The notes below the pieces were generated by a model. The model did not search any database, was not told where the DNA came from, and was given only the letters and a program-made list of their open reading frames with translations. From an uncultured Clostridia bacterium (GTDB taxonomy: Bacteria; Bacillota; Clostridia; TANB77; CAG-508): a DNA stretch of 10,945 nucleotides. Position 1 is the stretch's first letter; each line of letters begins with the position of its first letter. A program made the position numbers and the translations under genes. Shown piece after piece: positions 5,077 to 10,845 of this stretch. The stretch covers positions 1 through 10,945 of the forward strand of contig CAQPRV010000057.1 in the NCBI GenBank assembly GCA_948857205.1, in the 5' to 3' direction.

Positions 5077-5821
5077 AATAAATAATATAGAAAAATTTAA
5101 AAATTTCTTAAAAGAAAATAATATTAGAAATGAAGTAGTAGTAGAAAATGAAAAAATTAAGGTAAAAGGAATCTTATGCTTAAGCAATACAAAAATAAAA
5201 GAGATACCAGCTAATTTGACAGTTGGAGGGCGCTTAGACTTAAGAAATACACTAATAGAAAAATTGCCAAATAATTTGACAGTTGGAGGCAGTTTAGACT
5301 TAAGCAATACAAAAATAAAAGAGTTACCAAATGATTTGATGGCACAAGGATATATATGTGGATTTAATGGCGATAATACAATAAGTGCTAAAAAAGTTAC
5401 AAAAGGATTTAACAAAGAAAGAAATTATATATATTTTGATGGTATCTTATGGGGGAATGTAAAATCAATAAAAAAGAAAGAAGATATAACAATATATAAA
5501 ACTCCATTAGGATATTGTGTAGAAGAAAAAGGATTATCAGCACATGGAAGAAATCTAAAAGAAGCAATAGAAGATTTAACAGTAAAGAAATTAAAAGATA
5601 CAGATGTATCAGAGATAGTAAAAGAAATAAAGAGAACAGGAAAAGTAACTAGAGCACAATATAGAGCAATGACAGGAGCATGTAGGCTAGGAACAGAAAG
5701 CTTCTGTAGAAAACATCGTATAGAAGATTTAGACGAAATAAGCCTAGAAGAATTAAGAAAGATACTAACACCAGATAATTATGGAGCAAAAAGATTCTGG
5801 GAATTAATAGATGGGGAGTGA
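5054..5821 (+). CDS. Leucine-rich-repeat phage protein with conserved C-terminal domain, 255 aa
   Basis: Residues 39-98 hold three 20-residue units of the type LxLxNTxIxxLPxNLTVGGx, for example LDLSNTKIKELP, a short leucine-rich repeat of protein-binding type. The N-terminus (INNIEKFKNFLKENNIRNEV) is helical. The C-terminal ~150 residues are a separate domain seen in other phage repeat proteins: WGNVKSIKKKEDITIYKTPL, LGYCVEEKGLSAHGR, then GKVTRAQYRAMTGACRLGTE, a C-R-K-H stretch and a final GAKRFWELIDG. The start is unclear. The frame opens with TTG 5054 but that has no good ribosome site; GGAAGGA at 5061-5067 points to codon ATA 5078 (product beginning INNIEKF), perhaps a mutated or very rare start. 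It is probably intracellular and may bind a host or phage protein. Confidence 0.75.
   Translation: MKRKEESKINNIEKFKNFLKENNIRNEVVVENEKIKVKGILCLSNTKIKEIPANLTVGGRLDLRNTLIEKLPNNLTVGGSLDLSNTKIKELPNDLMAQGYICGFNGDNTISAKKVTKGFNKERNYIYFDGILWGNVKSIKKKEDITIYKTPLGYCVEEKGLSAHGRNLKEAIEDLTVKKLKDTDVSEIVKEIKRTGKVTRAQYRAMTGACRLGTESFCRKHRIEDLDEISLEELRKILTPDNYGAKRFWELIDGE
5168..5347 (+). repeat. Three 60-bp tandem repeats coding leucine-rich units
   Basis: Three in-frame units of 60 bases. A 25-base stretch at 5179-5203 recurs exactly at 5299-5323 (units 1 and 3), and AATTTGACAGTTGGAGG recurs 60 bases apart at the ends of units 1 and 2. The near identity suggests recent duplication or gene conversion, and unit number may vary among relatives. 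Confidence 0.8.
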
Positions 5822-5826
5822 AAACA

Positions 5827-6123
5827 ATGTTAAGTAAAGAAAAAATAGAAAAAGCAAAACAAAACTTTAAAGAAGAAATAGACAACGAAATTAAAGTATA
5901 TAGTCTAGTAAATGATTATACACAAAGTAAAACAGATAATCACAAAATTATACTTGAATATATAGAACAATTAGAAACAGAAAAGCAAAAGCTAATAGAT
6001 AAGTTAGAAGAAGATAAAAAGAAATGGCAAGAATTTCATAATAGAGTTCCAGAAGTGCCAGAGTATATAGATTATATATTACCATTTGTGAAAGGAGAAG
6101 ATGATGAAAGTAAAGATATTTAG
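5827..6123 (+). CDS. Acidic coiled-coil protein, 98 aa
   Basis: ATG 5827 is taken as the start because GGAG (5815-5818) is 8 bases upstream; an in-frame GTG at 5818 overlaps that site and the preceding stop. No family is recognised. Residues 1-75 are helical with heptad-like spacing (LEYIEQLETEKQKLIDKLEE), then Pro-rich VPEVPEYIDYILPF and an acidic tail GEDDESKDI. No Cys, signal or membrane span is seen. Its 3' end overlaps the next gene by 20 bases in another frame, and the next ribosome site lies inside it, so the two are probably coupled. Confidence 0.65.
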   Translation: MLSKEKIEKAKQNFKEEIDNEIKVYSLVNDYTQSKTDNHKIILEYIEQLETEKQKLIDKLEEDKKKWQEFHNRVPEVPEYIDYILPFVKGEDDESKDI

Positions 6124-6259
6124 CAAAATGTTTAGCGATGAGTTAGAAAAAGACATAAATATTTTTTTAACAGAAAATGACGATAAAGAAATTATAGACA
6201 TTAAATTTACATCTGATAATTCAGCTTTAATACTATATAACGAGGAGGACAAGCAATGA
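6104..6259 (+). CDS. Cse60-like small protein, 51 aa
   Basis: The product (MKVKIFSKMFSDELEKDINI, then FLTENDDKEIIDIKF and SALILYNEEDK) resembles the Cse60 family (DUF2758), small sporulation-associated proteins of Bacillus and Clostridium with the order KVF, D/E-LE-x2-IN-x-FL, IDIK, SALI-x-Y. Phages of spore-formers also carry members and the biochemical role is not known. AAAGGAG at 6091-6097 gives 6 bases to ATG 6104; ATG 6101 would be too close. It overlaps the previous gene by 20 bases, and its TGA overlaps the next ATG (ATGA), marking a coupled row of genes. The match is by eye. Confidence 0.65.
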   Translation: MKVKIFSKMFSDELEKDINIFLTENDDKEIIDIKFTSDNSALILYNEEDKQ

Positions 6260-6582
6260 GTAAAGCAGATGAGATGTTACAACTAAAAAGATATGTACCA
6301 CAAATATTATTAAAATTTTTAGGCTATAAAATAAGAAGTAAAAATGAAAAATGCACATCTTTTCAAAAGATAGTATGTAAAAAAGATTATTTTAATTATG
6401 CAATAGAGTATGAAATACATATATTTTTAGATAATGCTTTTAATACTAGAGAAATATGTGTTGTACCACACTACTTAGCAAATAATATGTATGATTGGTT
6501 TAATGGAAAACAAGCATTAAAGTATTTATATAAATTAGATAAAAAATTCGTTAAATATACAAAATTAGGAGTGGTTAGATGA
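6256..6582 (+). CDS. Hypothetical phage protein, 108 aa
   Basis: No family is recognised. GAGGAGG at 6242-6248 precedes the ATG, and both ends overlap neighbours as ATGA, so it is translated in a coupled chain. The protein begins MSKADEMLQLKRYVPQILLK, followed by a beta-rich centre (IEYEIHIFLDN, REICVVPHYL) and a helix containing YDWFNGKQALKYLYKLDKKF. Two Cys occur early (ENEKCTS... and IVCKK) without a clear pair motif. The first 14 bases of the gene are identical to those of the next gene, which also begins MSKA, pointing to copied or exchanged 5' ends. Confidence 0.65.
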   Translation: MSKADEMLQLKRYVPQILLKFLGYKIRSKNEKCTSFQKIVCKKDYFNYAIEYEIHIFLDNAFNTREICVVPHYLANNMYDWFNGKQALKYLYKLDKKFVKYTKLGVVR

Positions 6583-6866
6583 GTAAAGCAGAAGAAAATA
6601 TAATAAAAATATGTGGAAAAAATTGCAATTGTAATTTTGATGTAATACATACAAGAAAAATTATAAATATACTAACAAGCTATTATAGAGAAAATGATAC
6701 AGACTATGAGCTGATGGAAATTATAGCAGGATTAACCTTTGCAATAACATCTGATTTAGATTGCATATTAGAAGAAGAAAATTCAATAAAAGAAGACAAA
6801 AATAAGACAGAGCAAAATATTGATAAATTATATAGTTTTTTATATGGAGGATATAGAGATGAATAA
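6579..6866 (+). CDS. Hypothetical helical phage protein, 95 aa
   Basis: No family is recognised. The ATG overlaps the previous TGA. The N-terminal half holds CGKNCNCNFDVIHTRKIINI, with Cys12, Cys16 and Cys18 close together, then mainly helices (YELMEIIAGLTFAIT) and a Glu/Lys-rich tail ending in YGGYRDE. Three clustered Cys without a matching second group do not make a standard zinc site. The GGAGG site (6846-6850) of the next gene is inside its last codons and the two overlap by 8 bases. Confidence 0.6.
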   Translation: MSKAEENIIKICGKNCNCNFDVIHTRKIINILTSYYRENDTDYELMEIIAGLTFAITSDLDCILEEENSIKEDKNKTEQNIDKLYSFLYGGYRDE

Positions 6867-7200
6867 AGAATTAGAAGAAGCGATACAACACGTCAAACGT
6901 TTAAAATTTTTACTAGTTGGAAAAGTAAAAGAACAATATGAAAAACCGTTAGAAACACTATTAAAAGAACTAGAAAGACTACAAGAAGAAAATAAAAAAA
7001 TGCAAACAGAGATAGCAGAACATGTGTATTGGGATAGTACACCAGTAAATGAAATTAAAAAGATGTACATACCTAAAGACAAAATAAAAGGAAAAATAAT
7101 TATGGAAGAATATAAAATAAAACATTGTACTAATAGTATTTTAGCAAATACATACAAAGCAAGAATTAAATTTGGACAAGAATTACTGGAGGATATATAA
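6859..7200 (+). CDS. Hypothetical protein with coiled-coil N-terminus, 113 aa
   Basis: ATG 6859 is chosen because GGAGG (6846-6850) lies 8 bases upstream; the frame is open back to 6820 but that Met lacks a ribosome site. Residues 1-55 form a coiled coil (LETLLKELERLQEENKKMQT). The rest, HVYWDSTPVNEIKKMYIPKD followed by KIKGKI and a short helical tail, is a small ordered-looking region. The layout (helix, then 'IPKDKIK') is common in phage early proteins without assigned role. The stop is followed by the next gene 1 base later, with that gene's GGAGG inside the last codons. Confidence 0.65.
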   Translation: MNKELEEAIQHVKRLKFLLVGKVKEQYEKPLETLLKELERLQEENKKMQTEIAEHVYWDSTPVNEIKKMYIPKDKIKGKIIMEEYKIKHCTNSILANTYKARIKFGQELLEDI

Positions 7201-7201
7201 C

Positions 7202-7438
7202 ATGGAAAAAGATATAAAAACCAAAATAATAGAATTATACAATCAAATAGAGAATATAGGTTTGGACATATCAGAAACAAAAAGAACAGTAGAAGATCTA
7301 GAAATTGAAATAAAAGAAAAGAGCGAAAAAGCAATAAAAGATGTAGACAATCTAAAAAGAGAACTAAAACGAGATGGATTATATTCAGATAAACTAGAAG
7401 AATTTCTAGAAAACTATATGAAATATTATAACAAGTAA
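7202..7438 (+). CDS. Coiled-coil protein, 78 aa
   Basis: ATG 7202 has GGAGG at 7188-7192, 9 bases upstream; the frame is open to a TTG at 7172 but that is inside the previous gene without a site. The chain is nearly all helix: KTKIIELYNQIENIGLDISE, TKRTVEDLEIEIKEKSEKA, then a Lys/Glu helix and a final DKLEEFLENYMKYYN. It has no Cys or membrane span. It may pair with the preceding coiled-coil protein, whose stop lies one base before this start, but no role can be read from sequence. Confidence 0.65.
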   Translation: MEKDIKTKIIELYNQIENIGLDISETKRTVEDLEIEIKEKSEKAIKDVDNLKRELKRDGLYSDKLEEFLENYMKYYNK

Positions 7439-7468
7439 TTTATAAATATTTAAAGAGGAAGTGAGAAA

Positions 7469-7870
7469 ATGGGATTATATGCATATGCAAAAGGATTAAC
7501 AGAAAAAGAATGTTACGATTGTGGATATATAACATTTGGTATATACAGACAAAAAGTAGCAGAAGCATTCAACAAGAAGATAGGAGAATTATATAAAAAG
7601 TATTATCGAGATGATGAACTAACAGAAGATGAAATAGACGAATGGGACAAACTCTGTAATGATGATTTAGATATATTTTTATTTCACTCTGATTGTGAAA
7701 GAAAGTTTACACCACAAGAATGTAGAAAAATTTATAACGTTATGAAAGATTTAAAAATAGATATGATAGGACATAATTATGGAACTATGGAACAATATAG
7801 TATGCATGAACATTGGTTACATATATTTAAACACTGCTATACAAGACGAGTAAATTTGTATTTTGCGTAA
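7469..7870 (+). CDS. Conserved-looking Cys/His-rich acidic phage protein, 133 aa
   Basis: An AGAGGAAGTGA site precedes the ATG. I know similar phage hypothetical proteins by their ends but no function. Visible features: MGLYAYAKGLTEKECYDCGY with Cys15 and Cys18; a helical acidic middle (KKYYRDDELTEDEIDEWDKL); FHSDCERKFTPQECRKIYNV with Cys76 and Cys86; and a C-terminus rich in His, Tyr and aromatic residues (YSMHEHWLHIFKHCYTRRVN). The Cys/His spread could bind a metal, but the spacing is not a standard finger. No signal or membrane span is seen. The strong aromatic C-terminus suggests a folded domain rather than a linker. Confidence 0.7.
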   Translation: MGLYAYAKGLTEKECYDCGYITFGIYRQKVAEAFNKKIGELYKKYYRDDELTEDEIDEWDKLCNDDLDIFLFHSDCERKFTPQECRKIYNVMKDLKIDMIGHNYGTMEQYSMHEHWLHIFKHCYTRRVNLYFA

Positions 7871-7875
7871 ATATC

Positions 7876-7903
7876 AAGAAAGAAAAGAGGAAGAAAGATG
7901 AAA
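7876..7903 (+). repeat. 28-bp leader repeat, copy A
   Basis: A purine-rich ribosome-site region reaching into the first two codons of the gene at 7898 (core AAAGAGGAAGAAAGATGAAA). It recurs at 9047-9074 with one mismatch, before the broken gene at 9069. The segment between the two copies contains the gene at 7898 and the RNA ligase gene. Confidence 0.6.
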
Positions 7904-8146
7904 GTAAAAGAACTAATAGAAAAACTAATGAAAGTGAATCAAGACAAAGAGGTAGAAATAAGATTTTCTTTAGATGAAGATGATGAAATAGGATACATAT
8001 TAGAACCAATGATAGTTACAGAAATTTACAAAGATGAAGTTGGCATTTATTCAAAATATACTGCCACAAAAGAAGATTGTAATTTTACAGGACAAGTAGA
8101 TTTAAAAGAAGCATATAAGCTAATAAAAGAAAGAGAGGAAAAGTAG
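7898..8146 (+). CDS. Small acidic phage protein, 82 aa
   Basis: GAGGAAG (7887-7893) lies 4 bases before the ATG. The start MKVKELIEKLMKVNQDKEVE followed by IRFSLDEDDE is the common layout of small phage proteins beginning 'MKVKELIEEL', a helix then a beta-rich part (EVGIYSKYTATKED, FTGQVDLKEAYKLI). The function of that group is not known to me. It ends KEREEK*, and its last 20 bases together with the next start form the 24-bp junction repeat shared with two later genes. The RNA ligase gene starts 1 base after its stop, so the two are probably co-translated. Confidence 0.65.
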   Translation: MKVKELIEKLMKVNQDKEVEIRFSLDEDDEIGYILEPMIVTEIYKDEVGIYSKYTATKEDCNFTGQVDLKEAYKLIKEREEK

Positions 8147-8150
8147 AATG
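8127..8150 (+). repeat. 24-bp stop/RBS/start junction repeat, copy 1
   Basis: A 24-base sequence containing GAGAGGAAAAGTAGAATG: it codes the end EREEK*, supplies the ribosome site GAGG and gives the ATG of the next gene. Exact copies lie at 9422-9445 and 9816-9839. Confidence 0.75.
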
Positions 8151-9020
8151 AAGATGTATTGCAAAATAAAAAGACCAGATAATGCTAAATATCAAATAGA
8201 AAAAGGAGAAAAAGTTGTAATACAAGAAAAGCTAGATGGAAGTAACACAGCAATATACAACGATAATGGTAAATTAAGATTATATAGTAGGTCAAATGAA
8301 CTAAAAGGAGAAGATGGATTAGGAGGGTTTGTTAAATATATCAAAGAAAAGGAAAGCAAAATATTAAAATACTTACCAAATGGTTATGTTTTATATGGGG
8401 AATGGCTAAATCAAGGAAAAATTAATTATAATTCTTTAGCAAAACAAGGAAAAATAGAACCATACTATGCTTTTGATTTAGTGAAAGAAATAATAAATAG
8501 ACCAATAGAAGATGAAGATTTTACAAGAGTATTTGCAAGTATAGAAGAAATGAAAGAAGTTGCAAGTAAAAGTGGGTTAAAAACAGTTCCAGAATTAGGA
8601 ATAGAAGAATTAATAAGTTATGAAGAATTAAAAGCAAGATATGTGGATAATCAAAATTCAGCATTAGAATGTACAAATTGTATAAGAGAAGGAATAGTTA
8701 TAAAAACATTAGACGGAGAAAAAAGAATAAAAATAGTAGGAGATAAATTTCAAGAAGTAAAAAGTATAGAAAATACAAAGACAAAAAGTCCATATGCATT
8801 TTTAGATAAATATATAACTCCAATGAGAATATGTAAATTTTTAGCCACTATAAATATAGAAAAACCAAAAAAAGAAGACTATAGAGAAATATTTAAAAAG
8901 TTAGATGTTATTGCAAATGATATTTTAGAAGAAGAAAAAGAACAAATATTAAAGGATATATCTAGAATAATAAAAAAACAAACTATTCCAAATATAAAGA
9001 AATATTTAGAAGCGGAGTGA
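8148..9020 (+). CDS. ATP-dependent RNA ligase family protein, 290 aa
   Basis: All nucleotidyl-transferase motifs are visible. Motif I is EKLDGSN (27-33) with Lys28 as the residue expected to carry AMP. Next come RLYSRSN (44-50, motif Ia-like), motif III YVLYGEW (80-86), motif IIIa YYAFDL (106-111), motif IV REGIVIK (180-186) and a motif V Lys region, RIKIVGDKFQEVK (193-205). The C-terminal ~75 residues are helical, as in T4 Rnl2-type ligases. KLDGSN and length favour an RNA ligase over a DNA ligase, and no zinc, BRCT or OB region is seen. The likely job is joining or repairing RNA ends, for example tRNA cut by a host defence nuclease. No polynucleotide kinase/phosphatase gene lies in this window. 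The start is fixed by the GAGG site in the junction repeat. Confidence 0.85.
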   Translation: MKMYCKIKRPDNAKYQIEKGEKVVIQEKLDGSNTAIYNDNGKLRLYSRSNELKGEDGLGGFVKYIKEKESKILKYLPNGYVLYGEWLNQGKINYNSLAKQGKIEPYYAFDLVKEIINRPIEDEDFTRVFASIEEMKEVASKSGLKTVPELGIEELISYEELKARYVDNQNSALECTNCIREGIVIKTLDGEKRIKIVGDKFQEVKSIENTKTKSPYAFLDKYITPMRICKFLATINIEKPKKEDYREIFKKLDVIANDILEEEKEQILKDISRIIKKQTIPNIKKYLEAE

Positions 9021-9046
9021 TATATAAGCAGTAAACAAATTGATTA

Positions 9047-9074
9047 AAGAAAGGAAAGAGGAAGAAAGATGAAA
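9047..9074 (+). repeat. 28-bp leader repeat, copy B
   Basis: Matches 7876-7903 with one mismatch, covering the ribosome site and first codons (ATGAAA) of the gene at 9069. Two genes with unlike products thus share their translation-start region. Confidence 0.6.
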
Positions 9075-9441
9075 ATAATAGAATTATTGAATAAAATATC
9101 AAATAATGAAATTAAAGATAAAACAAAGTTTATTATGATAAAGAAGAAGTTGCATTTTTTAATTGTTTAAAAAATATAAGTGATGATGAAGTATGTATGA
9201 CGATGTAACCTTTGATGATGAAGTATTACTATTTCAAGAAGAAGTAAAAGAGATAGAAAAGAGAGAAGAAAACGAAGAAATAAACGAACTAGTTGAAGTA
9301 ACATACATAGAAATGGACGAAGATTATAATATTTTCGCTATATTAAATGGTATAAGAGATGATTTAAAAACACATGAAAACAAAATAAACGAACTAGCAA
9401 GAGCAGTAAACAAATTAAATAAAGAAAGAGAGGAAAAGTAG
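9069..9441 (+). pseudogene. Phage 'MKIIELLNKI' family gene broken by two single-base frameshifts
   Basis: The first frame, from ATG 9069 (GAGGAAG site 4 bases upstream), gives MKIIELLNKISNNEIKDKTK followed by FI, the usual start of a common small phage protein family, then loses frame and stops at 9168-9170. From 9134 another frame gives YDKEEVAFFNCLKNISDDEV, and from about 9193 a third gives YDDVTFDDEVLLFQEEVKEI and a helical end ending REEK*. Adding one base near 9133 (restoring ATT TAT) and one near 9196 yields a single 124-residue reading frame in the order of the intact family: MKxIELLNKI, KFIYDKEE, then 'xDDEVxxxEE' and a helical tail. The pieces are therefore parts of one gene. Sequencing indels or real decay would look the same. 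Confidence 0.7.
9193..9441 (+). CDS. 3' portion of the broken gene, possibly read separately, 82 aa
   Basis: An open frame from ATG 9193 encodes MYDDVTFDDEVLLFQEEVKE, then an acidic coiled coil with LKTHENKINELARAVNKLNK and a final EREEK*. Automated annotation may call it alone. No ribosome site precedes 9193, and the product lacks the family's N-terminus, so independent expression is doubtful. Confidence 0.35.
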   Translation: MYDDVTFDDEVLLFQEEVKEIEKREENEEINELVEVTYIEMDEDYNIFAILNGIRDDLKTHENKINELARAVNKLNKEREEK

Positions 9442-9445
9442 AATG
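9422..9445 (+). repeat. 24-bp stop/RBS/start junction repeat, copy 2
   Basis: Identical over 24 bases to 8127-8150. It ends the broken gene with EREEK* and starts the membrane-anchored gene at 9443. Confidence 0.75.
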
Positions 9446-9835
9446 AGAAGTGAAAAAGGAAACATAGGAGATGCATTTGTAGTAATAGCAACACTTATAA
9501 TAATTATTATAGGAATTGGAAGTGTAATATTTTTAAATATACAATCATATACAAATGAACAAGAGATAGAAATAACAATAAAAGATAAATATATAAAAAA
9601 TGGAAGCGGAAAAAACTCTAGCAGTAAGTATTTAGTAGTAGATACAGAAAATAATACATATCAAATAACAGATTTACTATTTAAGGGTAAGTTTAATAGC
9701 ACAGATTTATACAACCAGTTAGAAATAAACAAAAAATACAAAATAGAGATAACTGGAAATAGAATACACTACTTTAGTATGTATCCTAATATAAACAAAA
9801 TAAAAGAAATAATAGAAGAAAGAGAGGAAAAGTAG
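9443..9835 (+). CDS. Membrane-anchored DUF1523-like protein, 130 aa
   Basis: The GAGG in the junction repeat precedes the ATG. After a short charged head (MRSEKGNIGD), residues about 11-31 (AFVVIATLIIIIIGIGSVIF) form one membrane span. The following domain is beta-rich: IEITIKDKYIKNGSGKNSSS, KYLVVDTENNTYQITD, GKFNSTDLYNQL, then KYKIEITGNRIHYFSMYPNI. That order (a 'T.KD..I...G' strand, 'YLV.TE', 'L..GKFNS.D.Y..L', 'Y...I.G.R..F.S.Y.NI') fits small phage and bacterial proteins assigned to DUF1523 as I remember that family, but I cannot run the search. The beta domain may lie inside or outside the membrane. It ends EREEK* in the third junction repeat. Confidence 0.7.
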   Translation: MRSEKGNIGDAFVVIATLIIIIIGIGSVIFLNIQSYTNEQEIEITIKDKYIKNGSGKNSSSKYLVVDTENNTYQITDLLFKGKFNSTDLYNQLEINKKYKIEITGNRIHYFSMYPNINKIKEIIEEREEK

Positions 9836-9839
9836 AATG
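9816..9839 (+). repeat. 24-bp stop/RBS/start junction repeat, copy 3
   Basis: Identical over 24 bases to the copies at 8127-8150 and 9422-9445. It encodes the C-terminal EREEK* of the gene at 9443 and the ATG of the gene at 9837. Confidence 0.75.
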
Positions 9840-10283
9840 GATAAAAAGTATAACGAAACAATGGTAATTAGAGATGGAAAATTAGTATATGCTATACAAT
9901 TAGGAGATAAAGAAAAAAACAAAGACAATAGAAGTTTTATATACATAGATAAAGGAGAAATACACTTTTCAAGTAGTTGGTTTACTACAAATGAATTTGA
10001 TTTTAATAATGAAACACATAAAATAGCAAAAGAAATATTTATAAGTCAACTACAAACTGCGATAAAGGTAAGAGTTGCAGAACTAAAGCAATTAGAAAGT
10101 GTATTTAAAGAATTAAATTTGCCAGAATGTATAGGAACAATAATTCCAGACAGTTCAAAAATATTAATAGAAGCAAAAAAAGATATAAAATTAGAAGTGA
10201 CAAAGCAAATAGAAGAACAAGTAAAACCAATAGCAAGAACTAAAAAGAAAACAAAGACTAAAGAAGCGGAGGGATACATATGA
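9837..10283 (+). CDS. Hypothetical phage protein, 148 aa
   Basis: No family is recognised. Its start comes from the third junction repeat. The first 60 residues look like a compact beta domain (YNETMVIRDGKLVYAIQLGD, SFIYIDKGEIHFSSSWFTTN), followed by a helix (KIAKEIFISQLQTAIKVRVA ELK), then PECIGTIIPDSSKI and a very basic C-terminal tail with ARTKKKTKTKEAEGY. The basic tail might touch nucleic acid. Its TGA overlaps the ATG of the HNH gene (ATGA), and the GGAGGG site for that gene is inside its last codons, so the two are made together. Confidence 0.65.
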   Translation: MDKKYNETMVIRDGKLVYAIQLGDKEKNKDNRSFIYIDKGEIHFSSSWFTTNEFDFNNETHKIAKEIFISQLQTAIKVRVAELKQLESVFKELNLPECIGTIIPDSSKILIEAKKDIKLEVTKQIEEQVKPIARTKKKTKTKEAEGYI

Positions 10284-10744
10284 GTAGGAATAAAGTATTA
10301 ATAGAGAAATTACCACTAACAATAATAGAAGAGACATATAATAAAAAAGAAACAAGAATAAAAATAAATAAATATAAAGTAAAAACAAAAGATGATAGAT
10401 ATCTAAATTTTATAAAACATGGATTTAAATGTGTAAAATGTGGAATAGAAGGTAAATATGTAAATTTAGAATGTAATCCAAAACTAGGCAACCATTTAAA
10501 TGTATATGGAATAGATAAAGAAGGAAACGAAATATTACTAACAAAGGACCATATATATCCAAAATCAAAAGGAGGATTAGACAATATAAAAAAATATCAA
10601 GTATTGTGTGAGAATTGTAATCACAATAAACAAGACATAAGTCCAATTAAATTAATAGAAGCACTAAGAAATGGACAAGCAACAAAAAAATCAGTAGAAA
10701 GAGCAGTAAGATTACATAGACCAAAAGCATTAGTAGGAGTGTAA
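10280..10744 (+). CDS. HNH endonuclease, 154 aa
   Basis: The core is a textbook HNH site. Cys51-x2-Cys54 and Cys110-x2-Cys113 hold a structural zinc. LTKDHIYPKSKGGLDNI (residues 87-103) carries Asp90-His91 and Asn102, and CENCNHNKQD (110-119) completes the metal site. Such phage HNH proteins cut DNA, usually as nicking or homing enzymes or in packaging; without a terminase nearby a homing or replication role is more likely. The N-terminal ~45 residues are basic, and a C-terminal helix (KLIEALRNGQATKKSVERAV) may help DNA binding. GGAGGG at 10267-10272 is 7 bases before the ATG. It differs from the other HNH protein at 2871-3317, so the two are not recent copies. Confidence 0.85.
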   Translation: MSRNKVLIEKLPLTIIEETYNKKETRIKINKYKVKTKDDRYLNFIKHGFKCVKCGIEGKYVNLECNPKLGNHLNVYGIDKEGNEILLTKDHIYPKSKGGLDNIKKYQVLCENCNHNKQDISPIKLIEALRNGQATKKSVERAVRLHRPKALVGV

Positions 10745-10749
10745 TACAT

Positions 10750-10845
10750 ATGAAAATACCAAAAATAATAGGTAAAAACAATAGAGAATACATACTAGTA
10801 AAAGAATATCTGGATTGTCAATACTTTTTTGTACAATTTTTATAA
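10750..10845 (+). pseudogene. Small phage gene cut by an IS3-family insertion
   Basis: AGGAGT (10735-10740) lies 9 bases before ATG 10750. The first 20 codons give MKIPKIIGKNNREYILVKEY, the usual start of a common phage protein ('MKxPKKI...xYxxIKEY', normally about 70 residues). At about 10811 the sequence changes to the end of an IS element, and the frame runs on by chance to TAA 10843-10845 as LDCQYFFVQFL. The gene is therefore interrupted and almost certainly inactive. Its remaining part, if present, lies beyond the IS outside this window. Confidence 0.65.

Noticed and set aside
5168..5347. CRISPR-like repeats
   Set aside because: The 60-base units are in-frame leucine-rich repeats with no distinct spacers.
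6840..7334. Minus-strand open frame of 164 codons
   Set aside because: It is Leu/Phe/Ser-rich antisense of two well-supported plus-strand coiled-coil genes and lacks a start site.
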